Shown: positions 1-5,355 of the stretch, piece by piece | How the letters are laid out: every line of letters starts with the position of its first letter | How positions within the stretch are numbered: the first letter of the stretch is position 1 | Assembly: GCA_038231615.1 (NCBI GenBank) | Contig: JBBRLA010000356.1 | Location: 1 to 8,645 of the forward strand | Direction of reading: 5' to 3' | DNA length: 8,645 nt | Source: JBBRLA01 sp038231615 | Lineage (GTDB): Bacteria; Myxococcota_A; Polyangia; Palsa-1104; JAEUJZ01 | Notes under the pieces: model-generated | What the model saw: the letters and a program-made list of their open reading frames with translations, nothing else | What the model was told of the DNA's origin: nothing | Database searches by the model: none | Translations under genes and position numbers: made by a program

Positions 1-151
1 CCACCCCTCTGTTTTCTCGGGTCCGCTTCCTATCCGCTCGTGCAAATAGCCTCTTTATCACCGATTCCGATGGCAACGACCCTCCTTTGGCCTCCCTCAG
101 GATCTGCCACATCCCTTCCACGCTCAGTTCCTCATCGGCCAGATGTGACAC
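1..151 (-). CDS. Partial unknown ORF running off the left edge
   Basis: Reading the minus strand from a GTG at 151, an open frame of 50 codons runs to the window edge with no stop. It begins MSHLADEELSVEGMWQILRE and later contains IKRLFARADRKR. The composition (amphipathic, charged, no low-complexity run) looks coding, but I do not recognise a family. It overlaps the last 28 nt of the HIWP-motif ORF in another frame. Two readings are open. It may be a separate downstream gene translated by coupling from a GTG start, or it may be the frameshifted continuation of the upstream gene, which stops abnormally soon after its HIWP motif. Alternative starts are GTG at 121 and ATG at 112. No Shine-Dalgarno site decides the start. 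Confidence 0.4.
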   Translation of the reverse strand, partial: MSHLADEELSVEGMWQILREAKGGSLPSESVIKRLFARADRKRTRENRGV

Positions 152-444
152 GCTTCGAACCCCTTCGCTCGCCCCTTGCCGAGTCCTAGGGCGCGCTTGA
201 TGGCGACGTTGGCGTAACGGTTGTCGTCGAGCCGAACACCATCGAGAAACTGGCTGCGCCTCTCACCTTTGCGGGCACGACGCACTTTCGGGAACATGGC
301 GACAGCGCCCGTGTCTCGAGCCAGACGATGATGAAACTCAGGACTCACCCACAGACCAGTGTCTGCAACTAGGAGCGTCAGGTGAATCCGGTGTCTCTGG
401 ACGGCCCTGACCAGCAGGTCTGACGCGATGATCTTCGTTTTCAC
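124..444 (-). pseudogene. HIWP-motif uncharacterised protein, C-terminally truncated
   Basis: A minus-strand ORF of 106 residues starts at GTG 444, with AAGGAG at 449-454 as ribosome binding site. The frame is open further upstream to 786, but that part is antisense to vapC, so I chose the GTG with the SD. Visible segments are VADTGLWVSPEFHHRLA, VRRARKGERRSQFLDGVRLD, ANVAIKRALGLG and GFEACHIWP near the C-terminus. From memory, homologues with this order are uncharacterised proteins, possibly HNH-like, that continue after HIWP with a TCYD-type segment and roughly 60 or more further residues. Here only MRN and a stop follow, so the 3' part is missing or in another frame. It is divergent from vapC, with 60 bp between the starts. 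Function unknown. The family recall is moderate; the truncation call depends on it. Confidence 0.5.
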
Positions 445-451
445 GATGCTC

Positions 452-465
452 CTTGTCCGCCCAAC
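452..465 (+). repeat. Short direct repeat left of the VapC cassette (CCGCCCAAC)
   Basis: CTTGTCCGCCCAAC at 452-465 closely resembles CTTGCCGCCCAAC at 1176-1188, the start of the attC-like site on the other side of the toxin-antitoxin pair. They differ by one inserted T. Both contain GCCCAAC, which fits the RYYYAAC attC box. No paired GTTRRRY box is visible on this left side, and the copy overlaps the SD of the minus-strand gene, so chance is quite possible. Confidence 0.25.
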
Positions 466-486
466 GGCTGCCGGTCTACCTCGCTG

Positions 487-495
487 TGCTATGAT
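487..495 (+). promoter_or_regulatory. Extended -10 promoter of the vapC pair, nearly leaderless
   Basis: TG at 487-488, one base, then TATGAT at 490-495 form an extended -10 element with 5 of 6 matches to TATAAT. No good -35 is visible, as is usual for extended -10 promoters. Transcription would start near 501-503, a few bases before the vapC ATG at 505, and no Shine-Dalgarno site precedes that ATG. The toxin mRNA may therefore be leaderless or almost so. Confidence 0.45.
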
Positions 496-504
496 AGATG
501 AGAC

Positions 505-981
505 ATGAACGAGAAGCCCAAAATTTACATTGAGACCACGGTCGTCAGCTACCTGACCGCATGGACAAGTCGCGACGTGGTACGCGTCGCACATCAGCAA
601 CTTACTCGCGATTGGTGGCAACGCCGGGACCGCTTTGACCTCTTCGTTTCGGAGGCCGTGCTTCAAGAAGCCGGCGCAGGAGACCCAACTGCGGCTGCAG
701 ATCGCTTGGCCGCGCTCCAAGGGATTCCCATTCTGAACATTACCCCAGAGGCCGGAGATCTGGCCAAGCGACTTCTCCGTAACCACGCGCTTCCTGCAGT
801 GGCAGCCGCCGACGCCCTACATATTGCAATCGCCGCGATGAGCGGAATGCATTTCCTCTTGACCTGGAATTGCAAGCACATCGCCAACGCGGTTACGCGA
901 TCTCGGATTGAGCAATCATGCCGGCTCGCTGGCTTCGCACCGCCGATCATTTGCACCCCTGAGGAGTTGAACGAGGAATGA
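505..981 (+). CDS. vapC: PIN-domain ribonuclease toxin, VapC family
   Basis: This 158-residue protein has the PIN-domain layout of VapC-type toxins, which are Mg-dependent RNases that block translation when freed from the antitoxin. Visible features are the first strand IYIETTVVSYL (Glu10 in the first acidic position), SEAVLQEAG (Glu50 and Glu55), AADALHIAIAA (Asp103) and the late LLTWNCKHIANA segment (Trp121, Asn122). The length is normal for this subgroup. The start at 505 is the first ATG after an extended -10 and has no clear SD. The stop overlaps the next gene's ATG in ATGA, so the two are translationally coupled, with the toxin first. The reading frame is intact and all expected acidic positions are filled, so it could be active. 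An attC-like fragment after the pair suggests it travelled as an integron cassette (inference). Confidence 0.85.
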   Translation: MNEKPKIYIETTVVSYLTAWTSRDVVRVAHQQLTRDWWQRRDRFDLFVSEAVLQEAGAGDPTAAADRLAALQGIPILNITPEAGDLAKRLLRNHALPAVAAADALHIAIAAMSGMHFLLTWNCKHIANAVTRSRIEQSCRLAGFAPPIICTPEELNEE

Positions 982-1166
982 ACATGGATACCGATCTGAT
1001 CGTTGAGGAGGTTCGTGCTGTTCGCAATGAATTCGCGAGACAGCATGGCTACGATATCGACGCGATGGTTCGTGCGTTGCAGGAACAATCTGCGAAGCAC
1101 GGGCGTCAGCTCATCACTCTTCCGCCACGGCCGGTAGAAGACGATGAGGTGCGCGACGCAAGCTAA
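978..1166 (+). CDS. Putative antitoxin partner of the PIN toxin
   Basis: This 62-residue protein starts inside the vapC stop codon (ATGA overlap). It has a predicted helical, charged N-terminus (LIVEEVRAVRNEFARQHGYD), a second helix (MVRALQEQSAKHG) and a short tail containing RQLITLPPRPV. Small proteins with this helix-helix-LPPRP pattern commonly lie directly downstream of PIN toxins of this subgroup. I recognise the pattern, not a named family. The likely role is to bind and neutralise the toxin; no DNA-binding domain is obvious, so autorepression cannot be claimed. It ends with TAA at 1164-1166, only 15 nt before the attC-like RYYYAAC box, which is the spacing expected of a gene in an integron cassette. 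Confidence 0.7.
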   Translation: MNMDTDLIVEEVRAVRNEFARQHGYDIDAMVRALQEQSAKHGRQLITLPPRPVEDDEVRDAS

Positions 1167-1179
1167 ACTTAAGCGCTTG

Positions 1180-1225
1180 CCGCCCAACAAGCCGCTGCTG
1201 CCGACGCCGCTTCGCGGCGCGGCAG
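1180..1225 (+). other. Truncated integron attC-like recombination site
   Basis: GCCCAAC at 1182-1188 matches the attC RYYYAAC (R'') consensus. A hairpin follows: left arm 1198-1210 and right arm 1214-1225 pair over 12 bp, with one unpaired A at 1204 and a TTC loop at 1211-1213. A single extrahelical base in the stem is characteristic of attC bottom-strand folding. From memory, the hairpin core at 1200-1223 appears identical to that of the aadA1 cassette attC. The second half, including the GTTRRRY box, is missing: at 1225-1227 the sequence becomes rhuM coding sequence. Position and orientation fit an attC belonging to the vapC cassette. No integrase gene or second attC is visible in the window, so it could also be a dispersed attC-like repeat. 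Confidence 0.6.
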
Positions 1226-1443
1226 TTCTTGGCGATGGCAACGTCCTGCTTGCGGATTGTCGCGCCGCGCCAGTTCGTCAGCCCGAGGTTGGGCTTGGAC
1301 GCATCCACCCGGCCGTGGACAATCTCGGCGGCGGTCTGGCCGGTGATGGCCCAGTGCACCTTGTTCTGGACCGTCTGGAAGAAGCGAATGCTGACTTCCT
1401 GCGTGGGGTCGTAGTCGATGCTCGTGGCATAGATGTCGGTGAG
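1225..1443 (-). pseudogene. rhuM: RhuM-family protein, C-terminal fragment
   Basis: The minus-strand frame encodes LTDIYATSIDYDP, then IRFFQTVQNKVHWAITG, TAAEIVHGRVDA, PNLGLTNW and IRKQDVAIAKN. This is the conserved C-terminal half of the RhuM ('virulence protein RhuM') family, about 73 residues. RhuM proteins are widespread, often near mobile or defence genes; their biochemical role is not established. The fragment is cut at both ends. The segment normally before TDIYATS is replaced by an IS3 transposase end at about 1441-1450, and the tail normally after IAKN is replaced by the attC-like hairpin at 1225. No start codon belongs to it. It is collinear and on the same strand as the N-terminal fragment at 1873-2151. 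Confidence 0.8.
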
Positions 1444-1831
1444 CCTCAGTCGACCTCGCGTCAGCAACGACAACCCGTTCGTGGAGAGCCACTTCAAAAC
1501 CGCCAAGTATCAGCCCGACTACCCCGGACGCTTCGGCTCGCTGATCCACGTGCGGGGCTGGTTCGACGAGCTATTTGCCTGGCACAACGAGCACCATCAC
1601 CATCAAGGGCTGGCGCTGTTCACGCCAGCAGAGGTGTTCCACGGGCGGGTCGCCACCGTGGCCGCCAGTAGGCAGGCCGCACTGGATGCCGCCTTTGCGG
1701 CCCATCCCGAACGCTTCGTGCAGGGCCGCCCCATCGTCGAGCTGCCTCCCACGCGCGTTCACATCAATCTGCCAGAACCGGAGGCGACCCCAGAAGCGAC
1801 GCCGACTACCAAGCCGCCGCTTCCCTCATAA
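1442..1831 (+). pseudogene. IS3-family transposase, C-terminal fragment
   Basis: The frame encodes SRPRVSNDNPFVESHFKT, then YQPDYPGRFGS, a WFDELFAWHNEHHHHQGLAL segment and FTPAEVFHGR. This is the end of the rve/DDE integrase core of IS3-family OrfB transposases (the NDNPxxES motif carries the last catalytic Glu). It continues with AALDAAFAAHPERFVQGRP and ends VHINLPE plus a Pro/Thr tail, stopping at 1831. About 130 residues remain of an expected 280 to 350. The N-terminal part, with the first two catalytic Asp residues, is absent. An ATG at 1433 is in frame but lies in rhuM-derived DNA and is not a real start. Confidence 0.85.
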
Positions 1832-1846
1832 ATATCGCTGATCGGC

Positions 1847-1866
1847 TGTCTCAAACTTGTTGACAC
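1847..1866 (+). repeat. Candidate IS3 right terminal inverted repeat
   Basis: TGTCTCAAACTTGTTGACAC lies 16 nt after the transposase stop and just before rhuM-derived sequence resumes. It resembles IS3-family termini (TGTCTCA...TTGACA), with a terminal CA at 1864-1865. The matching left repeat is missing, so the boundary cannot be proven from this window. Confidence 0.45.
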
Positions 1867-1872
1867 CTTCCG

Positions 1873-2151
1873 GTTGTAGAACTTGACCGTATATTTTTTC
1901 CCGTCGGTGGCAGTTGTCAAGTAATCCTTGACGACTGAACCATCGTCCAACTCTCCCTCAGAGAAAATATGCTGGATGTGCAGGCTGACGTTCTGCTTTG
2001 TGGTCTGGAACAGCGCTGCCATCTGCTGCTGGGTGAGCCAGACGGTTTCGCCATCGAAGCGCACGTCGATCTTCAGCTTCCCGTCCTGCGTCTGGTACCG
2101 TCGGCCGGTACAGAGGCTGGCGAACTCCCTCGGCAATGGGGCGGTAGGCAA
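1873..2151 (-). pseudogene. rhuM: RhuM-family protein, N-terminal fragment
   Basis: The minus-strand frame encodes RYQTQDGKLKIDVRFDGET, VWLTQQQMAALFQTTKQNVS, LHIQHIFSEGELDD and VVKDYLTTATDGKKYTVKFYN. This is the conserved N-terminal winged-helix-like region of RhuM proteins. After FYN (1873-1875) the expected LDVIISVGYRV is replaced by IS-derived sequence. At the other end the frame has no ATG or GTG before the homology: only TTG codons at 2151 and 2136 are available, and the homology begins near 2097. The true 5' end has therefore probably been lost. It joins, in another frame, a truncated unknown ORF. With the fragment at 1225-1443 it accounts for about 165 of the usual roughly 330 residues. 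Certainly non-functional. Confidence 0.8.
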
Positions 2152-2488
2152 TCAGCACCAAAGTCTCATCCATGGGGATGGTGCCGAGACCCAGCGCAAT
2201 CAAGATATCTCTCGTGGTGTGCGGGAGACTGTCGAAGGGGTTGGCGGCCGGCGCCGAGCTATTGAAGGTGGCCCAGATCAGGAACCGACCCACGGGGGCT
2301 TGCTGGAGGATTCGCTCGATATGAGGACGAGGAGGGCTTCGATTTCCGTGCCTTAGCAGCAGGACCTCTGCCTGCTCGGCCGTCAGGTGTGAATCGGGTA
2401 CACCCGAGATGAGCTTCGCATAGTGGGCAACCGCCATGGCACGCCCAACGACATCCGGCGCCAACCCGGGAAGCAAGATATCTATCAT
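2084..2488 (-). pseudogene. Unknown ORF, 3' end replaced by rhuM
   Basis: An ORF starts at ATG 2488 (MIDILLPGLAPDVVGRAM) and looks coding for about 125 to 135 residues. Visible segments are LTAEQAEVLLLRHGNRSPP, PVGRFLIWATFNSS, TRDILIALGLG, MDETLVLIAYRP and LYRPTVPDAG. I do not recognise a named family. The frame stays open to a stop at 1958, but from about 2084 onward it is only the shadow of rhuM. Its true C-terminus is therefore missing and it is joined out of frame to the 5' end of rhuM around 2084-2110. No strong SD precedes 2488, and the frame is open a further 19 codons upstream. No signal peptide or membrane segment is evident. A frame change within one original two-gene operon is a less likely alternative. 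Confidence 0.45.
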
Positions 2489-2550
2489 AATCGATCGGTG
2501 AACGCCACTACGGGCCGATAACCAGGCATGCCCCTATTCACGGTCCGCGT

Positions 2551-2809
2551 TCAGAGCGGCGGGCCGCTCCCGCGGGCTTGATGCCAAAGTGCCAGGACCG
2601 TGATGATCCGGCGGGCCGGATCAATCAAATAGTATAGATAGTATCGGGAGCGCGAAAGCATGACTCGCCGCACATCGTCACGTTCACACGTTCTGTATGG
2701 AGAGCCGAGTCCTGGGATCCTCTCCAAGCGGGCGCTGGCTTCGGTCAGCTCCTGTTTCCCGAATGTGGGCACGGGCCTGCGCTGTCACCTGAATGCGGTA
2801 TCGCGCCAT
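2551..2809 (-). pseudogene. ParE/RelE-type toxin broken by internal deletion and frameshift
   Basis: Two frames hold the two ends of one ParE/RelE-superfamily toxin. From ATG 2809 the first 18 codons read MARYRIQVTAQARAHIRE, a typical N-terminal strand-helix opening. From about 2754 another frame carries ELTEASARLERIPGLGSPYR, DVRRVMLSRSRYYLYYLID and ITVLALWHQARGSGPPL, the typical C-terminal sheet. The linker expected between them (HIREIDAWW... in relatives, as I recall) is missing, roughly 15 to 20 residues. The deletion also shifted the frame: the N-terminal frame now ends at a TGA soon afterwards. The 73-residue ORF from 2772 alone lacks the first helix and its likely start. The ATG lies 3 nt after the antitoxin stop, so the pair was an operon. 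The toxin is almost surely inactive. Confidence 0.7.
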
Positions 2810-2812
2810 GGT

Positions 2813-3046
2813 CTATAGCTCGGCCAGCACCTGCTCCAGGGGATACACCTCGCCCCGATCCGCCTGAGCGCAGGATTCTCGCAGCGCTGCGTGGAGACGA
2901 GCGCGATCCTCGGGATCGAGTTCATCTCCCTCATCAAGGACAAGTGCGAGTTCAACCTCGGTATCATCTGGCAGCTCGGTCGGTTCATCAACCCGCAGTC
3001 GGCCGCCCTGGACCCGGCCGCGTACCATCTTGGTTGCTGGATTCAT
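2813..3046 (-). CDS. Antitoxin of the ParE/RelE-type pair
   Basis: The 77-residue product starts at ATG 3046 (MNPATKMVRGRVQGGRLRVD). It contains DEPTELPDDTEVELALV, then DELDPEDRARLHAALRESCAQ and ends LEQVLAEL. The GRLxxDEPTxLPxxTEVEL opening followed by an acidic linker and an amphipathic C-terminal helix is the known pattern of antitoxins encoded directly before ParE/RelE toxins. The frame is open back to 3154, but the antitoxin pattern starts at 3046 or at ATG 3028; no strong SD separates these choices. The stop (TAG) is 3 nt from the toxin ATG. The reading frame is intact while the toxin is broken, so the gene now acts as an orphan antitoxin. It might neutralise related toxins elsewhere (inference). 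Confidence 0.7.
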   Translation of the reverse strand: MNPATKMVRGRVQGGRLRVDEPTELPDDTEVELALVLDEGDELDPEDRARLHAALRESCAQADRGEVYPLEQVLAEL

Positions 3047-3254
3047 GATCGCACCATAGCGCGCGTTCGCCTGCCCGCCAAGTTCTTCAGCAAGCCCCTC
3101 GTGGCGGAAGAGGCGGGGACGGTTTTGACCAAGTAGCATGTATCCGGGGAACAAAAGGTCTCAGTGCTGTCGGCATGTTGGCTTGACAAATGTTCAGCCC
3201 CCGGCCAGATTTCCCCATGCGCCCGGCGCGGTGCTCGTGGTAGGGTCCCAGGAA
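3047..3254. other. Intergenic region between antitoxin and kinase
   Basis: This 208-nt stretch separates two divergent genes. It holds the candidate kinase promoter near 3183-3211. The antitoxin frame is open upstream to 3154 and the kinase frame is open from 3138, but neither extension shows family motifs. No RNA gene or repeat is seen. Confidence 0.5.
3183..3211 (+). promoter_or_regulatory. Candidate sigma-70-type promoter of the kinase operon
   Basis: A perfect TTGACA at 3183-3188 is followed after 17 nt by CAGATT (3206-3211), a weak 3 of 6 match to the -10 consensus. The predicted start near 3218 gives a 37-nt leader to the kinase ATG at 3255, consistent with choosing that ATG rather than the upstream one at 3138. 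The weak -10 keeps confidence low. Confidence 0.35.
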
Positions 3255-4547
3255 ATGCTGGGCCAGCACGTCGGTAAATATCGGATCGTGGGCAAGCTCG
3301 GGGCCGGCGGGATGGGCTCGGTCTACGAGGCCGTCGACGAGAGCATCGGCCGGCGGGTGGCCCTGAAGCTGCTGCGCCCGGAGTTGTCGGCGGATCCGGA
3401 AGGGGCGGCGCGCTTCCGCAACGAGGCCCGCGCCACCAACATCGTCGAGCACGCCGGCCTGGTCCAGATCTATGAGCTGGGGCAGCTCGAAAATGGATCG
3501 CTTTATATCGTGATGGAACTGCTAAAGGGGGAGTCGCTGCGCGCCCGCATGGACCGCCACGGCGGCCGGCTGCCGGTGGCGGATACCCTGCGCTTGTCGC
3601 GGCAGATCGCCTCGGCGCTGGCCGCGGCTCATGAGCGCGGCATCGTCCATCGCGACCTGAAGCCGGACAACATCATGGTCGTCCCCGAACCGGAGATGCC
3701 CGGCGGCGAACGCATCAAGCTGGTCGACTTCGGCATCGCCAAGCTCTTCGCCGACCAGACCGGGGTCTCGGCGCACATCAAGACCCAGACCGGGGTGCTG
3801 ATGGGCACGCCGCTTTACATGTCCCCGGAGCAGTGCCGCGGAGACAGCAGCGTCGGCGATCGTTCGGACGTGTACTCGCTGGGGGTGATCCTGTTTCAGG
3901 CGCTGTGCGGCAGCCCGCCCTTCTTTGCGGAGGGCATGGGGGCCCTCATCGGCAAGCATATTTATGAGGCCCCTCCCGCCCTGCGTTCGCTCTTCGTTGG
4001 GCCCGGGCTCGACGCGGAGGTGGCGGTGCTGGTGCACGCCATGTTGACCAAGGCGCCGGAGGCGCGTCCGGCCATGCGCGAGGTGGCTGCGCGGCTGGAG
4101 CAGCTTGGCGCCCCGCGGGTCAGCGTCCCGCTGCAGGTGGCCGGTGTGGGGATGGCGGCCCCGGCCACGCTCATCACGCCCGCCGCGCTTTCGTCGCTGG
4201 GACGGGCGATCGGACAGACCGATCGGCCGCCGGCGCGGCGGTCGTGGTGGGCAGCGGCTCTTTTGGGCGGGATCGTCATCGTGGCGCTGGTCGGGGTCGC
4301 GTTGATCCTGCCTCCTTTCCATTCCGCGGCACGGATCCGGCAGGCTCCGGATCTTTGGGAGGTGCTCGCCCCCATCTCGGCGCCGGCTGTCGTCCCGGCG
4401 CCTTTGCCCGTCCCGGCGCCAGCGCCCTTGCCCGGGCGCGAGGAGGCCGAAAAGCCGCCCGCCAAAAAAGCATCGGTGAGCAAACCCGCCAGGCCCCGCC
4501 CCGCGGCGAAAGAGCGCCCTTATGTTGAACCGTACATCGTCAAGTAG
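3255..4547 (+). CDS. Transmembrane Hanks-type Ser/Thr protein kinase
   Basis: This 430-residue kinase is complete. It shows a glycine loop GAGGMGSVYEA (16-26), the ATP Lys38 in VALKLL, Glu57 in RFRNEAR, HRDLKPDN (132-139, catalytic Asp134), DFG (158-160), activation segment GTPLYMSPEQ (184-193) and SDVYSLGV (204-211). All residues needed for phosphotransfer are present. After the domain (about 290) comes a linker, one transmembrane helix (about 331-352) and a roughly 78-residue Pro/Ala/Lys-rich tail predicted outside the cytoplasm. No PASTA or other sensor domain is visible in that tail. The start is ATG 3255: AGGA lies 2 nt before it and HVGKYRI follows immediately, whereas the upstream ATG at 3138 would precede the predicted promoter. 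The 3' end overlaps the TPR gene by 26 nt. Substrates are unknown; the two downstream genes are natural candidates for its pathway. Confidence 0.93.
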   Translation: MLGQHVGKYRIVGKLGAGGMGSVYEAVDESIGRRVALKLLRPELSADPEGAARFRNEARATNIVEHAGLVQIYELGQLENGSLYIVMELLKGESLRARMDRHGGRLPVADTLRLSRQIASALAAAHERGIVHRDLKPDNIMVVPEPEMPGGERIKLVDFGIAKLFADQTGVSAHIKTQTGVLMGTPLYMSPEQCRGDSSVGDRSDVYSLGVILFQALCGSPPFFAEGMGALIGKHIYEAPPALRSLFVGPGLDAEVAVLVHAMLTKAPEARPAMREVAARLEQLGAPRVSVPLQVAGVGMAAPATLITPAALSSLGRAIGQTDRPPARRSWWAAALLGGIVIVALVGVALILPPFHSAARIRQAPDLWEVLAPISAPAVVPAPLPVPAPAPLPGREEAEKPPAKKASVSKPARPRPAAKERPYVEPYIVK

Positions 4548-5340
4548 TCTTCTGTTGATCCTGAGCCTGCTCCTGCTCGGCGGCCTCGCCCAGGCTGCGC
4601 CGTCGCTGCTGGAAAGAGAGGGCGACCTGTTCAAGCGCGCCGCCGCCCTGTATCAGGACGGGAAATATGAGGCAGCCGTCGAGAAGTTCCGCGACGCGTA
4701 TGCCGTCCGGCAGCATCCGACGATGCTCATCAACATCGGCAAGTGCTACCTCATGTTGAAGAATCCCCAGGAGGCCCGCGCCGCCTTCGCGGCGTATCGG
4801 CGCGCGGTGCCCCATCCGTCGGCGGCGTATGTGGCCGAGCTCCGTGACTACGACGCGCAGGTCGATGAATTGCTTCAGCCGGCGCCGGAGCCGGAGAAAG
4901 TCCAGCCGGTGCCCGACCCGCCAGTGAAAGCGGCGGAGAAGGCCGCGGCGGACCCAGTTGTGCCCATGAAGGTGCCGACGCAGGTGCCGAAGGAGGCGGT
5001 CGATGCACGAGCTTCGCACTCAAGTACCCGCCGGCCCCGGCCACGGTGGCGCCTGGGGGTCGGCAGCCTGGTGATCGCCGCGGGGATCGGCGGGGTGGTG
5101 TTGGGGGCCGTCAGCCTGAGCATGAACGGGAACTGCGTCGGGGAGGTCTCCGCGAGCGGGGCCTTTTGTTCGGGTCCCGATCCTCTCGTCTACGACACCG
5201 CGACCTATGGCGCCGTCAGTCTGGCGGGGGGCGCGGCGCTGGTCGTGGCGGGTGCGCTGATGGTGGCATGGCCGGGGGAACGACGACCCCTCAACACGGA
5301 GAAGGAAAGCGCGGGCCTGCGGCTTTCCTTCGCCTTTTAG
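4522..5340 (+). CDS. Exported TPR protein with two C-terminal membrane segments
   Basis: The 272-residue protein has a signal peptide (hydrophobic 10-22, likely cleavage after AQA at 25). TPR-like repeats follow at about 34-115 (AALYQDGKYEAAVEKFRDAY, then MLINIGKCYLMLKNPQEA and AFAAYRRAV). Next are a Pro/Ala/Lys-rich linker (120-175) and two hydrophobic segments (about 178-200 and 228-250) separated by a short loop with two cysteines. TPR proteins of this build, next to Ser/Thr kinases, are common in myxobacteria; they are thought to serve as envelope scaffolds, with no fixed function. The ATG lies inside the kinase gene, 26 nt before the kinase stop end, with only a weak AAAGAG upstream, so translation is probably coupled to the kinase. 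The next gene begins 16 nt after the stop. Confidence 0.8.
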   Translation: MLNRTSSSSLLLILSLLLLGGLAQAAPSLLEREGDLFKRAAALYQDGKYEAAVEKFRDAYAVRQHPTMLINIGKCYLMLKNPQEARAAFAAYRRAVPHPSAAYVAELRDYDAQVDELLQPAPEPEKVQPVPDPPVKAAEKAAADPVVPMKVPTQVPKEAVDARASHSSTRRPRPRWRLGVGSLVIAAGIGGVVLGAVSLSMNGNCVGEVSASGAFCSGPDPLVYDTATYGAVSLAGGAALVVAGALMVAWPGERRPLNTEKESAGLRLSFAF

Positions 5341-5355
5341 CGACTGGAGGGACGG

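Larger units (their letters stand above)
1442..1866 (+). mobile_element. Remnant of an IS3-family insertion sequence (right end only)
   Basis: The segment holds the last quarter to third of an IS3-family transposase followed by a terminal-repeat-like sequence, and lies between two fragments of rhuM. The left IS end, the first ORF and the catalytic DDE start are absent, so the element cannot move on its own. About 90 residues of rhuM between FYN and TDIYATS are missing at the same place. Insertion was therefore probably followed by a deletion taking out the left part of the IS and the middle of rhuM. Confidence 0.65.

Noticed and set aside
1144..1671. Plus-strand open frame spanning attC, rhuM and IS regions
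   Set aside because: It crosses three unrelated segments and shows no family. The real signals are rhuM on the minus strand and the transposase in another plus frame.
1860..1895. Outward TTGACA of the IS end with TATATT downstream as a promoter
   Set aside because: The spacer is 24 nt, too long for sigma-70, and the DNA downstream is antisense to a dead gene.
2554..2569. GAGCGG-CGGG-CCGCTC hairpin at the toxin 3' end
   Set aside because: It lies within codons of the conserved SGPPL ending and has no T-tract, so coding constraint explains it.
3047..3154. 36-codon in-frame extension upstream of the antitoxin
   Set aside because: It is open but has no antitoxin-family pattern, and known relatives start close to the GRVxxGRL strand. 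It is mentioned as an alternative start region only.
3138..3254. Upstream ATG of the kinase frame
   Set aside because: It would add 39 residues with no kinase similarity and begins before the predicted promoter. ATG 3255 sits directly before the first conserved residues.
3522..4634. Long minus-strand open frame (370 codons) opposite the kinase
   Set aside because: Very Arg/Pro-rich with no domain. It is the typical antisense shadow of a high-GC gene whose sense strand carries all kinase motifs.
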